Notes under the pieces: model-generated
What the model saw: only the letters and a program-made list of their open reading frames with translations
Told to the model about the DNA's origin: nothing
Database searches by the model: none
Assembly (NCBI GenBank): GCA_003427395.1
Contig: BFEA01000037.1
Span: 654,870-697,062, forward strand
Length of the DNA stretch: 42,193 bases
Source: Chara braunii
Taxonomy: Eukaryota; Streptophyta; Charophyceae; Charales; Characeae
Reading direction: 5' to 3'
Translations under genes and position numbers: made by a program
Shown: positions 21,944 through 32,025 of the stretch, piece after piece
Layout: the number at the start of each line of letters is the position of its first letter
How positions within the stretch are numbered: the first letter of the stretch is position 1

Positions 21944-22071
21944 ACCACCAGTACCCCAGGGGGTTTTAGGCCACCTCTGGGGAGACTCTGATGCAAATGC
22001 ACATGGACCCGCACGACGCACCGATCCAGCCACCGTGTTAACGACCTAAAAACGTGGAGGTACTGGTGGTT
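21944..22071. mobile_element. 128 bp inverted-repeat element (MITE), TAA target duplication
   Basis: It begins ACCACCAGTACC and ends GGTACTGGTGGTT, so the ends are inverted repeats of about 12 bp. TAA flanks both sides (21941-21943 and 22072-22074). The end sequence is shared with the 987 bp element at 34962-35948, which suggests one transposase family. The inside is non-coding. Confidence 0.7.
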
Positions 22072-22199
22072 TAAAAGAGACATTTTCCCTTCGTCTATCG
22101 ACCATATTCTCCTCTCTTCTTCAAACTGGAAAAATGGGTAACCCCACACACATCCTCACTCGTCTTTCTTCGAAGATAGGACTCACATAATCTATATAT

Positions 22200-24740
22200 T
22201 ACAATTATAATTGGACAAAACACGTGTACCAACAATTCACCCTCACGACACACCACTTAGCTTCATCCCACCTTATCTCCTTGTGCAAATAAGGCCTTTG
22301 CTTCAAAGTGGTGTCGAGCGCATCGACTCTCGCCTTTTTGCAAAGTCAAGAAGCCCTCCCGGCCATCTCACGCATGAGTTAAACGAAACAAAATCAAGAG
22401 ACAACTTGGGAACAACGCAAAATAATCCCGCCAACCGTCGAGACGGGCGTGGTCGTGTCATCCCTTCGTCGCTCTAGCCAGGTGCACCAACCGTACTTCC
22501 CGCGGTCCCCTACGACAGGACAGGTTCCCGCGGGGCACAACTTTCCTTCCCTAAGGGGCTGTCACCACCCTTAGGGGCGTATCCCTACCGAGCTACTGAC
22601 CCACATGCGAAAGCTTTTAAATGCAATTGTAGAGGTAGGCCTGCCGAGGGCGTTTGCTCGCTTAGCTTAAGTATATGAAACACTTGGTTAACGCTAAGCG
22701 GACACGAATGTCGTTCGTTCCTTAGGGCGCTGATCTCCCAAGTACGAAGCGTAAGCCGGTCGACTAGGACGGTCTCAACCAAGTGTGAAACCCAAAATTA
22801 ATCCTAGTCCCTTAGACATAGCGTCAAAAGAAAACTATAATAACCATACATAATTACATCAAAGGAATCGACCACAGTCGAAAGGAAGGGATATCCAATC
22901 TGAAATGATAAGTGAAAGAATCCGAATCATCATATGATACATCCAATAACACAAGATCGAAACCCGACCACCTCCGGTCGAACTCCATAAATAAAAAATC
23001 ATACAACCGCTAACGGAGTTGGCTTCCGACAATAACCTCGATGCAACCGATAAGGTAGTCGGATTGCCTCGGTTTTGACTTGATGAGACACACTGCCAAA
23101 GTTATTCATTTCACCCTACCACCGACCTAATATTAGGCATGCACACACCCATCTCCATACTTTCTAAATCTTCTTGGATGACAGGTTGCGTTGCGGATGA
23201 TTTATGATCAGGTGCAGTACTTGAAGTGTTGCATGTCTCTCCCTCTAGGAAGGGGTATGGGGTACTCATCCTCGGCCGAGCACAAAACTCGGATCTCAGA
23301 AGTCGGGTCGTCTCCAACGAATGGGCAAAATACCACCTTGTAGAATGGTCCACTCTGGGTCGATAACAGGGTCGTCTCCTAAGGCAATGAACCCCCGCCC
23401 CAGATGCTTCCTAGAGAAAGAGAATGTGTCCATTGCGAGTAACTTTCAGTTATTCTCATTTCTCCTAAGTTCAACGTAACTCAAACGAAAAGAAATCGAA
23501 TGAGATAAAAAATGAGAATCATTTGGACAGGTATAGGTAGGTAAGGTCATTCGGGATAGAAAGGGTCAACCCTCGGGAAAAGGCTAAGTCCATTTGACCT
23601 TATCTGCGTTATTTCCATCAAATTCGTTTTATGATGCGCACATAATTGAAGTTTTTCAAAGCAACGAATCTTTTTTTTTTTTACATGCAGGCAGGTAATA
23701 AGTAAAAGGAAGACAATCATTTTCCTTATTCTCAAATAGACATAACCGATCTCCTTTTCTTTCGAACATTCAAAACAACAGGGTCAAGCAAAGTGGGGGT
23801 GCAGACAGGTGTGCAGGGAAATTTGAGTCAATCAACTGACCTTGAGTGAAGTTCGGATTGGCGCACTCAAGAAAGTCTAGTAATATTCCAACCACAAGAA
23901 AATGATCGTCGTTGAATATGAAAATATGCGGCTCACACTCCACAAGTTGTGGCCTTTCCATAGTGGTCCACGTCCTCTCTCGAGTACTAAAAAAAAAAAG
24001 GTTGGGCCAAAAAAAAATTCAAGTGAGATAGCTCTCCAGGATGTGTTCCCACAAATGAGTTTTCACGTGGTCTCAATGTTTCAAACTGACCCTTGCTTAG
24101 ACCGGCCCCAATATCTCGGGCTGTCCCAACACAGCCCCAACGACACTTCACCCACCAAAGATACCCCCCAACCAACGGTTAGTCCACGCCACCTCCAATC
24201 ACCACGCCCACTCACAATAACCACACCAACATGCTGGTTCCGATCTCAAAATGAGTCCCACCTGGTCCCAAAATGGTCCCAGACGGTCCCCTGTTACCGC
24301 CCCCAACACCAGATAGTCCTAATTGTCGTAGCCACCCGAGTCCCGCACTATAGAAAGCGTTGGTCCTGTGTATAAAACCACACACACCATAATCCTCAAC
24401 AACCACAGTATCGAGCACGCACACACCAAGTAGTCCTGCTGGCCCAAAATCCAACCCTCAGAACCTGGTCCAAAATGTGCACCAGCATTTGTATCGCCTC
24501 TTAACCATGCCGGACCACTAAATTTCCACCTGCCGTACGAGTACCACCCCAAAAATATAATGGCGAAGTCTCTATTCACCGCGCCGTCAAAGCCGATCGC
24601 TTAGTAACGCCATCCTCTGATCACACAAAAAAATTGTTGCCGCCATGCCGTAAAATAGGCAGCACAACCCCACTGAAAGTGTTGCTGCTGCCGTGCCAAA
24701 AGAATGGCAGCACTTCCCCACTGACATTGCTGTTGTCGAG
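22200..24740. repeat. Large direct repeat, copy 1
   Basis: It aligns in order with 24741-27440. Shared anchors are the AAGCCCTCCCGGCCATCTC region (22350), ACATGCAATTG-like words (22618), CTCTAGGAAGGGGTATG (23246), GGGTCAAGCAAAG (23780), AAGTGAGATAGCTCTCCAGG (24023) and the minisatellite at the end. The offset to copy 2 grows from about 2.42 to 2.77 kb, so there are several indels. The copies are well diverged. No protein is recognised in it. Confidence 0.8.
24620..24740. repeat. 48 bp minisatellite, about two units (copy 1 end)
   Basis: The unit carries GGCAGCAC(T/A)(T/A)CCCCAC-GAAAGTG followed by TGCTGCTGCCGTGCC, so that GGCAGCAC and GTGCTGCC-like words can pair. It is the same family as 27282-27440 and 31140-31235. 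Confidence 0.7.
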
Positions 24741-27440
24741 CTCACTGGCTCCCGCCTTGTCGCAAAGTGCGGGAGCCCTCCCGGCTATGTCGCACAGGAG
24801 TTAAAACATAACAAAACAAGAGACAACTTGGGACGTTGCATCCCACGAACCGCCGAGATGGACGCGGTTGCATCGCTCCTTCACCGCTCTAGCCGGGTGC
24901 GCCAGCTGTGCGTCCCACGGTCCCCTATGACAAGATAGGTTTTCGCGGGGCACATCTTGCCTTCCCCAAGGGGTTGTCACCACCTTTGGAGGCGTATCCC
25001 CACCGAGCTACTAACCCACGTGCGAAAGTTTTTACATGCAATTGCAGAGGTAGGTCATCCGAGGGCGTTTACTCGTTCGCTGCAGTATAGGTACGCTTGG
25101 TTAAACGCCAAGTGGACCCAAATGTTGTTCGTTCCCTAGGGCGCTAATGTCCTAGGCACGAAACGAACGTCGAAAGACTAGGATTGTCTCAATGAAACGT
25201 GAAACCCACAACATAATCCTAGTCCTTTTTATAACTATCTGATCATAAAACAAATAAAATCAATACACCTTTTATCAATCACACAAAATCGGTTTTTAAC
25301 TCGACGAGATATTCTGCCAAAGTTAATTTTTCCCAACCTATATGACTAAGGAGACTTTTATACTGCCGCCTCCGAGGCAGAGACTCGATATTGACGAAAG
25401 ATTAAGAAAGGACAACCTAACATTTGACTTATGGGTTGGTCCACTGACACACCTACTAAACCCTGCTAGGAACGACTTCTGCAAGTAAATTCCACTGCTA
25501 CCATGCAGATCAACAAGTGATCAGGTTCCTGGGCAAAGTTTGAACTCTCGGTTTGACAACACCTCCGTACCATATGCAGCTTCCTTGGAGGAAAGTATTA
25601 TCTAGCAAATAAAAAATTTGTTGGTCGCTTTGTCCTCCTACGCAATAATTACTCTTTCTGTTCCTTGAATGATGAAGTATCCATCTTCATCATCAGGTTA
25701 CTTAAAATAAAACCGCAGTCGTCATCACTGCTCAAGAAGAACCATCACCTTCATTACCCACTTCTTCTTACGGGCTGGAACTTCTTTTGTCTCCAACTTC
25801 TAATTCTAACGGTGGCTCTTAAGGTGGCCACCTGCAAGGACATAAATTAACCCCCACGTCACCCAAGACTCGACGAGGGTTGGCCCACATTGAGCCGCGA
25901 CGCATCCATCCCTCTAGGAAGTGGTATGTGGATACTCCTTCCCCTCCCCTGAGCTCGAAGACCCGAATCTCAGAGGTTGGGCCGTCACCACCGAGTGTAC
26001 AAAGTACCACCCCAGACGAATCGGTCCACTCCAAGTTTATAACAGGGCCGGCCCCGCCTTGGATGCTTCCTAGAGAGAAAGGGCAATCTAACCCAACGCG
26101 GACTGTCCATCTCGTTCTCCTGCTCGGCTTGGGAGTGTAAAGAAAAGAAAACAGAGTAGGACGGGGTTTGGAAAAAAGAGGTGGACATTCGAGATAGAAA
26201 GGGTCGATCCTCAAGAAAAAAAATCAAATCTATTTATTTTCATTTACAAATTTTCTTTCATGGTACCTGTTGACATTATACGTTTCAAAATACAAGTACA
26301 TTTAATATACAGGCAGGCGGAAGGTAGAAGTAGGACGATCCTTTCCCTTTCCTCCAATAGGCAAAATCAATCTCCTTTTCAAACATTCCTTTTTACCTGC
26401 CTGCACAGACCGCAAAGCAAAACAAACAAGTTCAAAGAAAACCAATACAATCCCATACTCAAGTCATACTTTTCCATTCACATGCGAATACACATTTCCT
26501 TTGCCTTTTCAATGAACATTCAATGAACAGGGTCAAGCAAGTGTGGGTTCACAAAGGTGTGAAGGGAAATCTGAGTCAATCAACTGACTGACCTTGAGGG
26601 AAGTTTGATCCGGTTCACTCAAGAAAGCAGAGTAATATTCCAATCAAATTTGAAAAAACGATCGTCGTTAAAGCTGAAAATATATGCAGCCCACAACTCC
26701 ACAACTTGCGCTTGTTCCACTGAACGATAGCCGCCTCTCTCTCCAAGTGCCCGAATGAGCAGAGGTCAGGTCCACAAAAACGACTCAAGTGAGATAACCC
26801 TCTAGGAGGGTGTTCTCAACAATAAGTCTCATGTAGTCCCAACAGTCCCAACGACACCGTGTCCTCCAAGGACAGGCTCATCCCAAACACAAGTCCACGC
26901 CGCTTCCAATCACTACGCAAACTCACAATAACCATACCAATATCATGGTCTCAATCTCAAAATCAATCCCACCTGATCCAAAATGGCCCCAAGTGGTCCC
27001 GCATTTCTACCGCACTCCCACCAAATGGTCTCAGAAAAAGCTCCCACCTCTGGTCCCAAAAAATATAACGGCGGCCCTCTTGCGGAAATGCCGCAAGCGC
27101 CTGTATCCAAGTGGCCACACCAATAATTGTCGCGCCGCCAAAAGTTACTGTCGTAGCCACGAAACACTGTCGTAAAAAAAAAAACAACACTATTGTGCAA
27201 TTTCTGCACCATTCCCTCTCAAATTGTTACTGAGAATGCCGCAACCTCATCGCTACAGCCGTACTGCAGCACAATCCCTTCAAATGCTGTTATCGCCGTG
27301 TGAAAAAAAACGGCAGCACTTCCCACCGAAAGTGCTAGTACCGCCGTCCAAAAAATTGGCAGCACTTCCCCACCGAAAGTGCTGCTGCAGCCGTGCCAAA
27401 AATTTGGCAGCACTTCCCCACCGAAATTGTTGTTGCCGCC
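24741..27440. repeat. Large direct repeat, copy 2
   Basis: It is the second diverged copy of 22200-24740, in the same orientation and directly adjacent. Anchors include GAGCCCTCCCGGCTATGTCG (24770), TTACATGCAATTGCAGAGGT (25032), CTCTAGGAAGTGGTATG (25912), GGGTCAAGCAAGTG (26530) and AAGTGAGATAACCCTCTAGG (26789). It ends in a longer block of the 48 bp minisatellite. No gene is seen. Confidence 0.8.
27282..27440. repeat. 48 bp minisatellite, about three units (copy 2 end)
   Basis: GGCAGCACTTCCC recurs at about 27313, 27358 and 27407. Each is followed by CACCGAAAGTGCT and a GCCGTGCCAAAA-like word. Half of each unit is complementary to the other half, giving a row of potential hairpins. Confidence 0.8.
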
Positions 27441-28040
27441 GTCCCTGTTGTAGCTTTGCAGCCGCAGCGCGCACACACGCACGCAGCACAAGCACAAGGG
27501 TGGGGCGAGAAGCTCCCAACCTATGGCTATGGCTGCCTCTCCTCTCCACTCTTAACTCTATGCAGACCTCCACTCACCTCCTTTCTTCACTTGTAGACAA
27601 CCATACCCTCTCTCAGCACCCTCCTCTCCTGAAACTCCAGCAGCATCTCCCCTCAACACTTGCAGCGTTTGCTCTCCAGCAAATGAGCAGTATCACTGCC
27701 TCACAAGTTTGCTGCAGCTGGGGCAATGGCTGCTCATATAGTTGAGGGAGGTGGTGGTAGCAGCCTGAGCCCTCAGCTAGAAATTCGAGCTCAGTCTGGG
27801 CCCTTGATTTCCAAGTGAGATCAAGGACCAGGTCCGTATAATAGGAAATGGACCTGGCTTCCTTCTTGGCATACATGCAGAAAGGGGTGGCTGTTTCCAG
27901 CCTTCCCTTGTTAATCTGCTATTGTTGAGGCTAGGCCTCAGTTATGCATCATCCCCCTAAGTCTGGCCAGTCTTAGAGCCGGCTCCCTAGCTGGTTTGCT
28001 GCACAAGGTGCAGCAAACCACTTGAGAACCCGGGCTCGAC
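27441..28040. other. Dispersed repeat related to 31236-31690
   Basis: After the minisatellite both places carry GGTGGGGC, GAGCTCCCAACC/GAGCTCCCAGCC and GGCTATGGCTGCC, then a C-rich stretch and GGGCCCTTGA. At 27992-28020 there is a perfect hairpin: TGGTTTGCTGCAC, loop AAG, GTGCAGCAAACCA. No gene is seen. Confidence 0.6.
27992..28020. repeat. Perfect 13 bp stem hairpin
   Basis: TGGTTTGCTGCAC and GTGCAGCAAACCA flank the loop AAG. Related GCAGC...GTTC hairpins occur at about 28707, 31710, 32214 and 32346. Confidence 0.85.
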
Positions 28041-28129
28041 AACGGCCAGGTGCACACACACTCTCTCACTCTGCTGCTTTTTAGCAGCCTCACGACACTC
28101 CTGGCCCTGACAACGAGGCAGGCCCATTC

Positions 28130-28325
28130 ATGGTGCCCCAAGGCACGTCGTCTGCTAAAGCGTAGACCCAAGTTCGAATGCAGCTGCAAAAAGGTGCAGC
28201 TTCCCCCACGCCCATTCTACAGGGTCTCGTCGCTCATCAACCAAAAGAAGAGAAAGGAAGGAAAAAAAAAAATTAAAAAAATTATAAGAAATAAAAAGAA
28301 ACAAAAACGCATCAAATATTTAAAA
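28130..28325 (+). mobile_element. Possible tRNA-derived SINE with A-rich tail
   Basis: CAAGTTCGAATGC near 28170 resembles a tRNA T-arm / RNA polymerase III B box. It is followed by a short hairpin (GCTGCA/TGCAGC) and a long A-rich tail (28247-28325). No convincing A box was found. This is weak. Confidence 0.25.
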
Positions 28326-28364
28326 CAAGAATGAATCTTCCTTTGAAACGGGGAAGGATGCGGC

Positions 28365-28384
28365 GCCTCGTGAAATCACGAGGC
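28365..28384. repeat. Perfect 8 bp hairpin GCCTCGTG/CACGAGGC
   Basis: The stem is GCCTCGTG, loop AAAT, CACGAGGC. It is followed at 28419 by a run of about 24 A and at 28545 by about 20 T, as if two retroposed tails faced each other. Confidence 0.6.
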
Positions 28385-28418
28385 TAGCTGCATTTCAAAC
28401 GGCAGAAGGAATAATAAC

Positions 28419-28565
28419 CAAAAAAAAAAAAAAAAAAAAAAAGTTCTGCCACCCGTCAGATCAGGCGCCTGCAACCGCTCTTTGAGGGCTGCCCCTCTGA
28501 AAGCAACGTGGGTGCGCCACATGGCGCAGCCCAAAATAGTTAGGTTTTTTTTTTTTTTTTTTTTC
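28419..28565. repeat. Facing poly(A) and poly(T) runs
   Basis: About 24 A (28419-28442) and about 20 T (28545-28565) enclose 100 bp of unique sequence. They could be tails of two retroposed copies in opposite orientation. No element body is recognised. Confidence 0.4.
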
Positions 28566-29059
28566 CCTAATGAGTTGAATGTTCGTCATTCGAAAACGAA
28601 TGATGGCCCTCCTCTTCCACACACACACCCAAGTGTAGTAGTGTATATTTCCATGTTCTAGTGGTAGATTCGTCCAGTTTTGCTCATCCTATTGATGTCC
28701 AGTCACTCTGCAGCCTGTTCCTTGAAACGAACGGGTGCAACAAACTCACACTCCGTAAAAGTGAGAAAAGGGGGATCAAAGAACAAGAAAAGACAGAAAA
28801 AATCTAAAACGAAATCTAAAAAGAAAATAAAAAAGGAAATTAAAACGAGTCTTGCCTCTGATGAAAAGGTTGGCCATTATCACAGGCACCTACTACATTC
28901 CTTGGGGACACTAAGTCCCCTCACTTCTCGACACGCCACATGGCGCTTTCGTTTTAGTTATATATATAGAGAGTTTTCCATCTGGTGTGGGTGAGTGATA
29001 GTCTACTTTGATTTTGGTTAAGGTAGATTATCATTTACAGTGTAATCAGTGAGGGGATT
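28566..29059. other. Unassigned low-complexity stretch before the hammerhead cluster
   Basis: It contains a GCAGCCTGTTC hairpin family member near 28710, an A-rich Lys-codon-like tract (28770-28850) and short AT runs. No gene is supported. Confidence 0.45.
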
Positions 29060-29060
29060 C

Positions 29061-29121
29061 TGCAGAGTGTTGAGGGTTCAGCCTCCTGATGAGTCGATGA
29101 AACTCCGACGAAACAGTTTGT
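29061..29121 (+). ncRNA. Hammerhead ribozyme, type III, plus-strand copy
   Basis: The conserved core is complete: CTGATGA (29086-29092) and GAAA (29110-29113). Stem I is GAGG/CCTC (29072-29075 with 29082-29085), closed by a six-base loop. Stem II is GTCG/CGAC (29093-29096 with 29106-29109). Stem III is open: GTGT before the cut site pairs with ACAG after GAAA, with one G-G mismatch and further pairs outside. The predicted self-cleavage is after GTT, between 29071 and 29072. Hammerheads occur in plant retrozymes and Penelope-like elements; which of these this is cannot be decided here. Confidence 0.75.
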
Positions 29122-29251
29122 CACAGCCCCTCGTTTGTTGTCCTCTTCTCTCTCTTTTCCTACGGTTTACCGGGCAGTTCTGTTTGTGACGATATATATA
29201 TATATATATACATATATATCTGTTTGTGACGATATATATATATATATATAT

Positions 29252-29482
29252 AAACTCCGACGAAACAGTTTGTCACAGCCCCTCGTTTGTTGTCCTCTTC
29301 TTTCTCTCTGCCTACGGTTTACCGGACAACTCTGTTTGTGACGATATATATATATATATANANATATNTNTATATATATATATATATCGTCACAAACAGA
29401 GTTGTCCGGTAAACCGTAGGCAGAGAGAAAGAAGAGGACAACAAACGAGGGGCTGTGACAAACTGTTTCGTCGGAGTTTCAC
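29252..29482. repeat. Near-perfect inverted repeat of hammerhead-unit copies with Ns at its centre
   Basis: The arm 29252-29344 is the reverse complement of 29387-29479, including private variants (TTCTTTCTCTCTGCC and GGACAACTCTG) not seen in other copies. The middle is (TA)n with four Ns. It is either a very recent inverted duplication or a fold-back assembly artefact. Confidence 0.85.
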
Positions 29483-29513
29483 CGACTCATCAGGAGGCTG
29501 AACCCTCAACAGT
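29462..29513 (-). ncRNA. Hammerhead ribozyme, type III, minus-strand copy (best paired)
   Basis: On the minus strand ACTGT (29513-29509) pairs perfectly with ACAGT (29466-29462) as stem III. GTT precedes the predicted cut between 29508 and 29507. Stem I is GAGG/CCTC. The core CTGATGA lies at 29493-29487. Stem II is GTCGG/CCGAC, one pair longer than in the plus copy because A is replaced by G. GAAA lies at 29469-29466. All invariant core bases are present. The A-to-G change that adds a stem pair is the kind of difference expected under structural constraint. Confidence 0.8.
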
Positions 29514-29791
29514 ATATATATATATATATATCGTCAAATAGAACTGCCCGGTAGTATATATAGATGAGTCGGTGAAACTCCGACGAAACAGTTTGTTACA
29601 GCCCCTTGTTTGTTGTCCTCTTCTCTCTCTCTGCCTACGGTTTACCGGGCAGTTCTGTTTGTGACGATATATATACATATATATTTATACATGAGTCGGT
29701 GAAACTCCGACGAAACAGTTTGTCACAGCCCCTCGTTTGTTGTCCTCTTCTCCCTCTCTGCCTACGGTTTACCGGGCAGTTCTATTTGACG

Positions 29792-29792
<1 letters not shown>

Positions 29793-29825
<33 letters not shown>

Positions 29826-30250
29826 TCTTGAGCTTTTTCTTGCCCTTTCCTTTGCCCTCTTCCTCATTCTACACTCCGTATTTTCCCTCTTCCATTCTTT
29901 GTTTGTCCTCTCTCTGTCTCTTTTCCCTGTGTTTAACACCTTCCCCTTCACTCTGCCTCTCTCACAGCGTGCAAGTGGGCTGTTATGGCATGCGGGGATG
30001 GGCGCAGCTCACGCTCATCTTCATCAACGTGGCGAGCCTTGCACGTGAGAGGCACAGTGGAGGTGGAGTTCAAAGAAGAATGGGAAATTTAATGGTTTCA
30101 ATCTGCCCTTGCTTTTTCTTTTTCTTTTTGTTTTTATTTTTGCAATGCGCCCATTTTTTGTTTTTATTCTTTGTTTCGCAAAGTGCGCTCTTTTAGTTTG
30201 TAGTTATGTGACAATGTATATATATATATATACTTTTCCTTTCTTTTTCC
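29793..30250. other. Pyrimidine-rich stretch with AT runs
   Basis: TA repeats, then long CT- and T-rich tracts. A piece at 29951-29993 matches the left flank of the window near 530-574. A GTGACAATG(TA)n word at 30208 loosely resembles the tail of the hammerhead unit. No gene is seen. Confidence 0.5.
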
Positions 30251-30257
30251 ATTGGCC

Positions 30258-30345
30258 CTAGCCAACTGTCACATCATAGCCCTCTACGCCTCTGTTGAAA
30301 CACAGTCCCGAGTTCGATCCCCGCCGGGATCAAAAAAGAACTTGG
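30258..30345 (+). mobile_element. Possible tRNA-derived SINE head
   Basis: TAGCCAACTGT (about 30260) resembles an A box and GAGTTCGATCC (about 30310) a B box; GTCCCGAGTTCGATCCCCGC looks like a tRNA T-arm. No cloverleaf or tail can be completed. Confidence 0.35.
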
Positions 30346-30437
30346 ATCATTTCTCGATTTATACGTGTCATCCTTGGAAGCGCAGGGGCCATGCCTCATC
30401 TGCGCGGCTGTTTTCAGGCTGTGCATTCTTGCAGATC

Positions 30438-30459
30438 GCGCGGCCGAAATCGGCCGCGC
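30438..30459. repeat. Perfect 10 bp GC-rich hairpin
   Basis: GCGCGGCCGA, loop AA, TCGGCCGCGC. Confidence 0.8.
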
Positions 30460-30490
30460 CGGATGATTCCTCCTTGCAGCTGCTCCAAAA

Positions 30491-30573
30491 GGAGCTAGCC
30501 CATCAACTGGTCAAATTGGATCCCCATACCAGTGGGGCGAGAGTCAAGTATTGGTACGTACTGGGCTAGCTCC
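30491..30573. repeat. 12 bp perfect inverted repeat around 59 bp
   Basis: GGAGCTAGCCCA (30491-30502) and TGGGCTAGCTCC (30562-30573) are exact reverse complements. A second small hairpin, CCTACCAC/GTGGTAGG, follows at 30572-30591. It could be a tiny MITE or a stem-loop. No target duplication is clear. Confidence 0.6.
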
Positions 30574-30599
30574 TACCACGATAGTGGTAGGGGCAACTC

Positions 30600-31139
30600 T
30601 TCTTTATGAAGAGCTGTGCCCAGCTGGTTCCCCCCAGCCCTGTGGCCAGCGGCTCAGAGGCCCAAGCCCACAGCCAGGCCAGGTTGCCCTGTCCAAGGTC
30701 TGGTACTGGACCCTTGCTCAGGCACTGAGCCTCCACCAGCTGCAGCCGGCCCACGCTCGGCCTTGCCAAAATACAAAGGCCGGACGTGGCCTCAACGGGT
30801 CGTGCTTTCCCTCGCATAGGTCTTAATTAGCCTTGTAGGCTATGTATAAAATTATATATATATGTATGTCCATGACCGTACATCTGTGCGGCCTTACCAA
30901 ACATGGGGAGAGACCGACGTCGGTTCTTGTCGCCTTTTCTAGATGCTGCAAGCGTCAGGTCTTAGGTTCAATAAGTTTTAGTCTCTTGGTCATAGGTCGG
31001 GTCTGAATAAACTTTCGGCAGATAACCCATCTCATCAAGGTATGAAGCCCGGATAACCCTTTACTAAGTCAGGCACCGTCTGACATTCAAAAACACCGGG
31101 CAAAAACCCTGACACCGGGCAGATACCCTTGTCAGGGTT
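30600..31139. other. Unassigned stretch
   Basis: No gene is supported. Around 31100-31150 there is an imperfect inverted repeat (CACCGGGCAAAAACCCTGAC against GTCAGGGTTTCTGCCC). Confidence 0.45.
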
Positions 31140-31235
31140 TCTGCCCCGACACCTCTGTGCCAAAAAAAAGGGCAGCACTTCCCCCTCAAAAGAAAAAGCT
31201 TGCCGCCGAGCTAAGATTTCGGCAGCACAACCCCT
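31140..31235. repeat. 48 bp minisatellite, third location (about two units)
   Basis: GGGCAGCACTTCCCCC and TCGGCAGCACAACCCC are spaced as in the arrays at 24620-24740 and 27282-27440. Confidence 0.6.
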
Positions 31236-32010
31236 GACGACCCTTGGCGTTCATTGCATCGTCCACACCTAATGCAGCCTATCGGCCGTAGCACCAACGC
31301 AAAGGTGGGGCAGTGAGCTCCCAGCCTCGGCTATGGCTGCCCTCCTCCTCTAGTGCTCCTGCAGACCTTCAACACCTCCACCCAGCAGACCACCACTCCA
31401 ACAGCAGCCTCTCCCCTCCAGCAATAGCCAGCTAGCATTCACATAAGTGAACATCCCAGCACTGCCACAATTGTGAGGCTGCTGGGTGGAATGCTGGTTT
31501 TTATAGCCACCCGAAGGACTATGGGAAACCACTTGGCCAATAGTCCAAAATATGGAGCTGGGCTGGGCCCTTGAGCTGAACTCACGATCAAGGGTCAACA
31601 TCCTTGATGTTCCCCTAGGGGAACCAAGGTCTTCCAATTCTTGAAGCATCTGGCCTTCTCGTCAGGCCACATGCTTTAGGCAATGGGTGAACCCAACCAA
31701 ACCATTGCTGCAGCCTGTTCAAAAAAACGAACAGGTGCAGTTACCCTCACACTCACACATACACGCACGCACCTACCTAAACTCGGCTGCGGCCACATTT
31801 GCAGTCGTTTTCTTTTCGTCCCTTCCTTTTTTTTTTCCCTTTTTCTCCCCCTGGTTTTCTTTTCCTATCTCCACCCGCTCATTTTCCTTGTGGGGGGGCC
31901 GGTCCGTTGCTAAGCAACGAACGGGCGGGGTCACTTCAGTCGAACCAGAGTCAAGCTCAATTGGGCCTTCATTCTCAGTCATCCGCATGCCTGTACTTGC
32001 CGCAAGGAGG
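31236..32010. other. Dispersed repeat related to 27441-28040, then low-complexity sequence
   Basis: It has the same order of words as 27441-28040 (GGTGGGGC, GAGCTCCCAGCC, GGCTATGGCTGCC, GGGCCCTTGA). A GCAGCCTGTTC/GAACAGGTGC hairpin follows at 31709-31738, then T-rich sequence. No gene is seen. Confidence 0.5.
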
Positions 32011-32025
32011 GCACCAGGTTCAGGC

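Larger units (their letters stand above)
29060..29792. mobile_element. Cluster of short 5'-truncated retroposon copies with hammerhead ribozyme and (TA)n tails
   Basis: Seven copies share one 3' end, (GTGACGA or TTGACGA) followed by (TA)n, but start at different points: 29060-29192 (+, longest), 29219-29232 (+, stub), 29252-29344 (+), 29387-29513 (-), 29531-29554 (-, stub), 29563-29667 (+), 29691-29792 (+). The common body after the ribozyme is CACAGCCCCTCGTTTGTTG..., a pyrimidine run, then GCCTACGGTTTACCGG. A constant 3' end with variable 5' truncation is what target-primed reverse transcription leaves. Four bases are N at 29361-29370. Confidence 0.7.

Noticed and set aside
23902-24375. 157-codon plus-strand frame in the large direct repeat
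   Set aside because: The matching part of the second repeat copy has no such frame, and no domain or composition bias supports coding.
29252-29792. Hammerhead ribozymes in the other unit copies
   Set aside because: Copies at 29252, 29563 and 29691 begin inside or after the CTGATGA core and lack the cleavage strand, so only two complete ribozymes are called.
30258-30345. A genuine tRNA gene
   Set aside because: A T-arm-like word is present, but no acceptor stem or anticodon arm can be paired; at most a SINE head.
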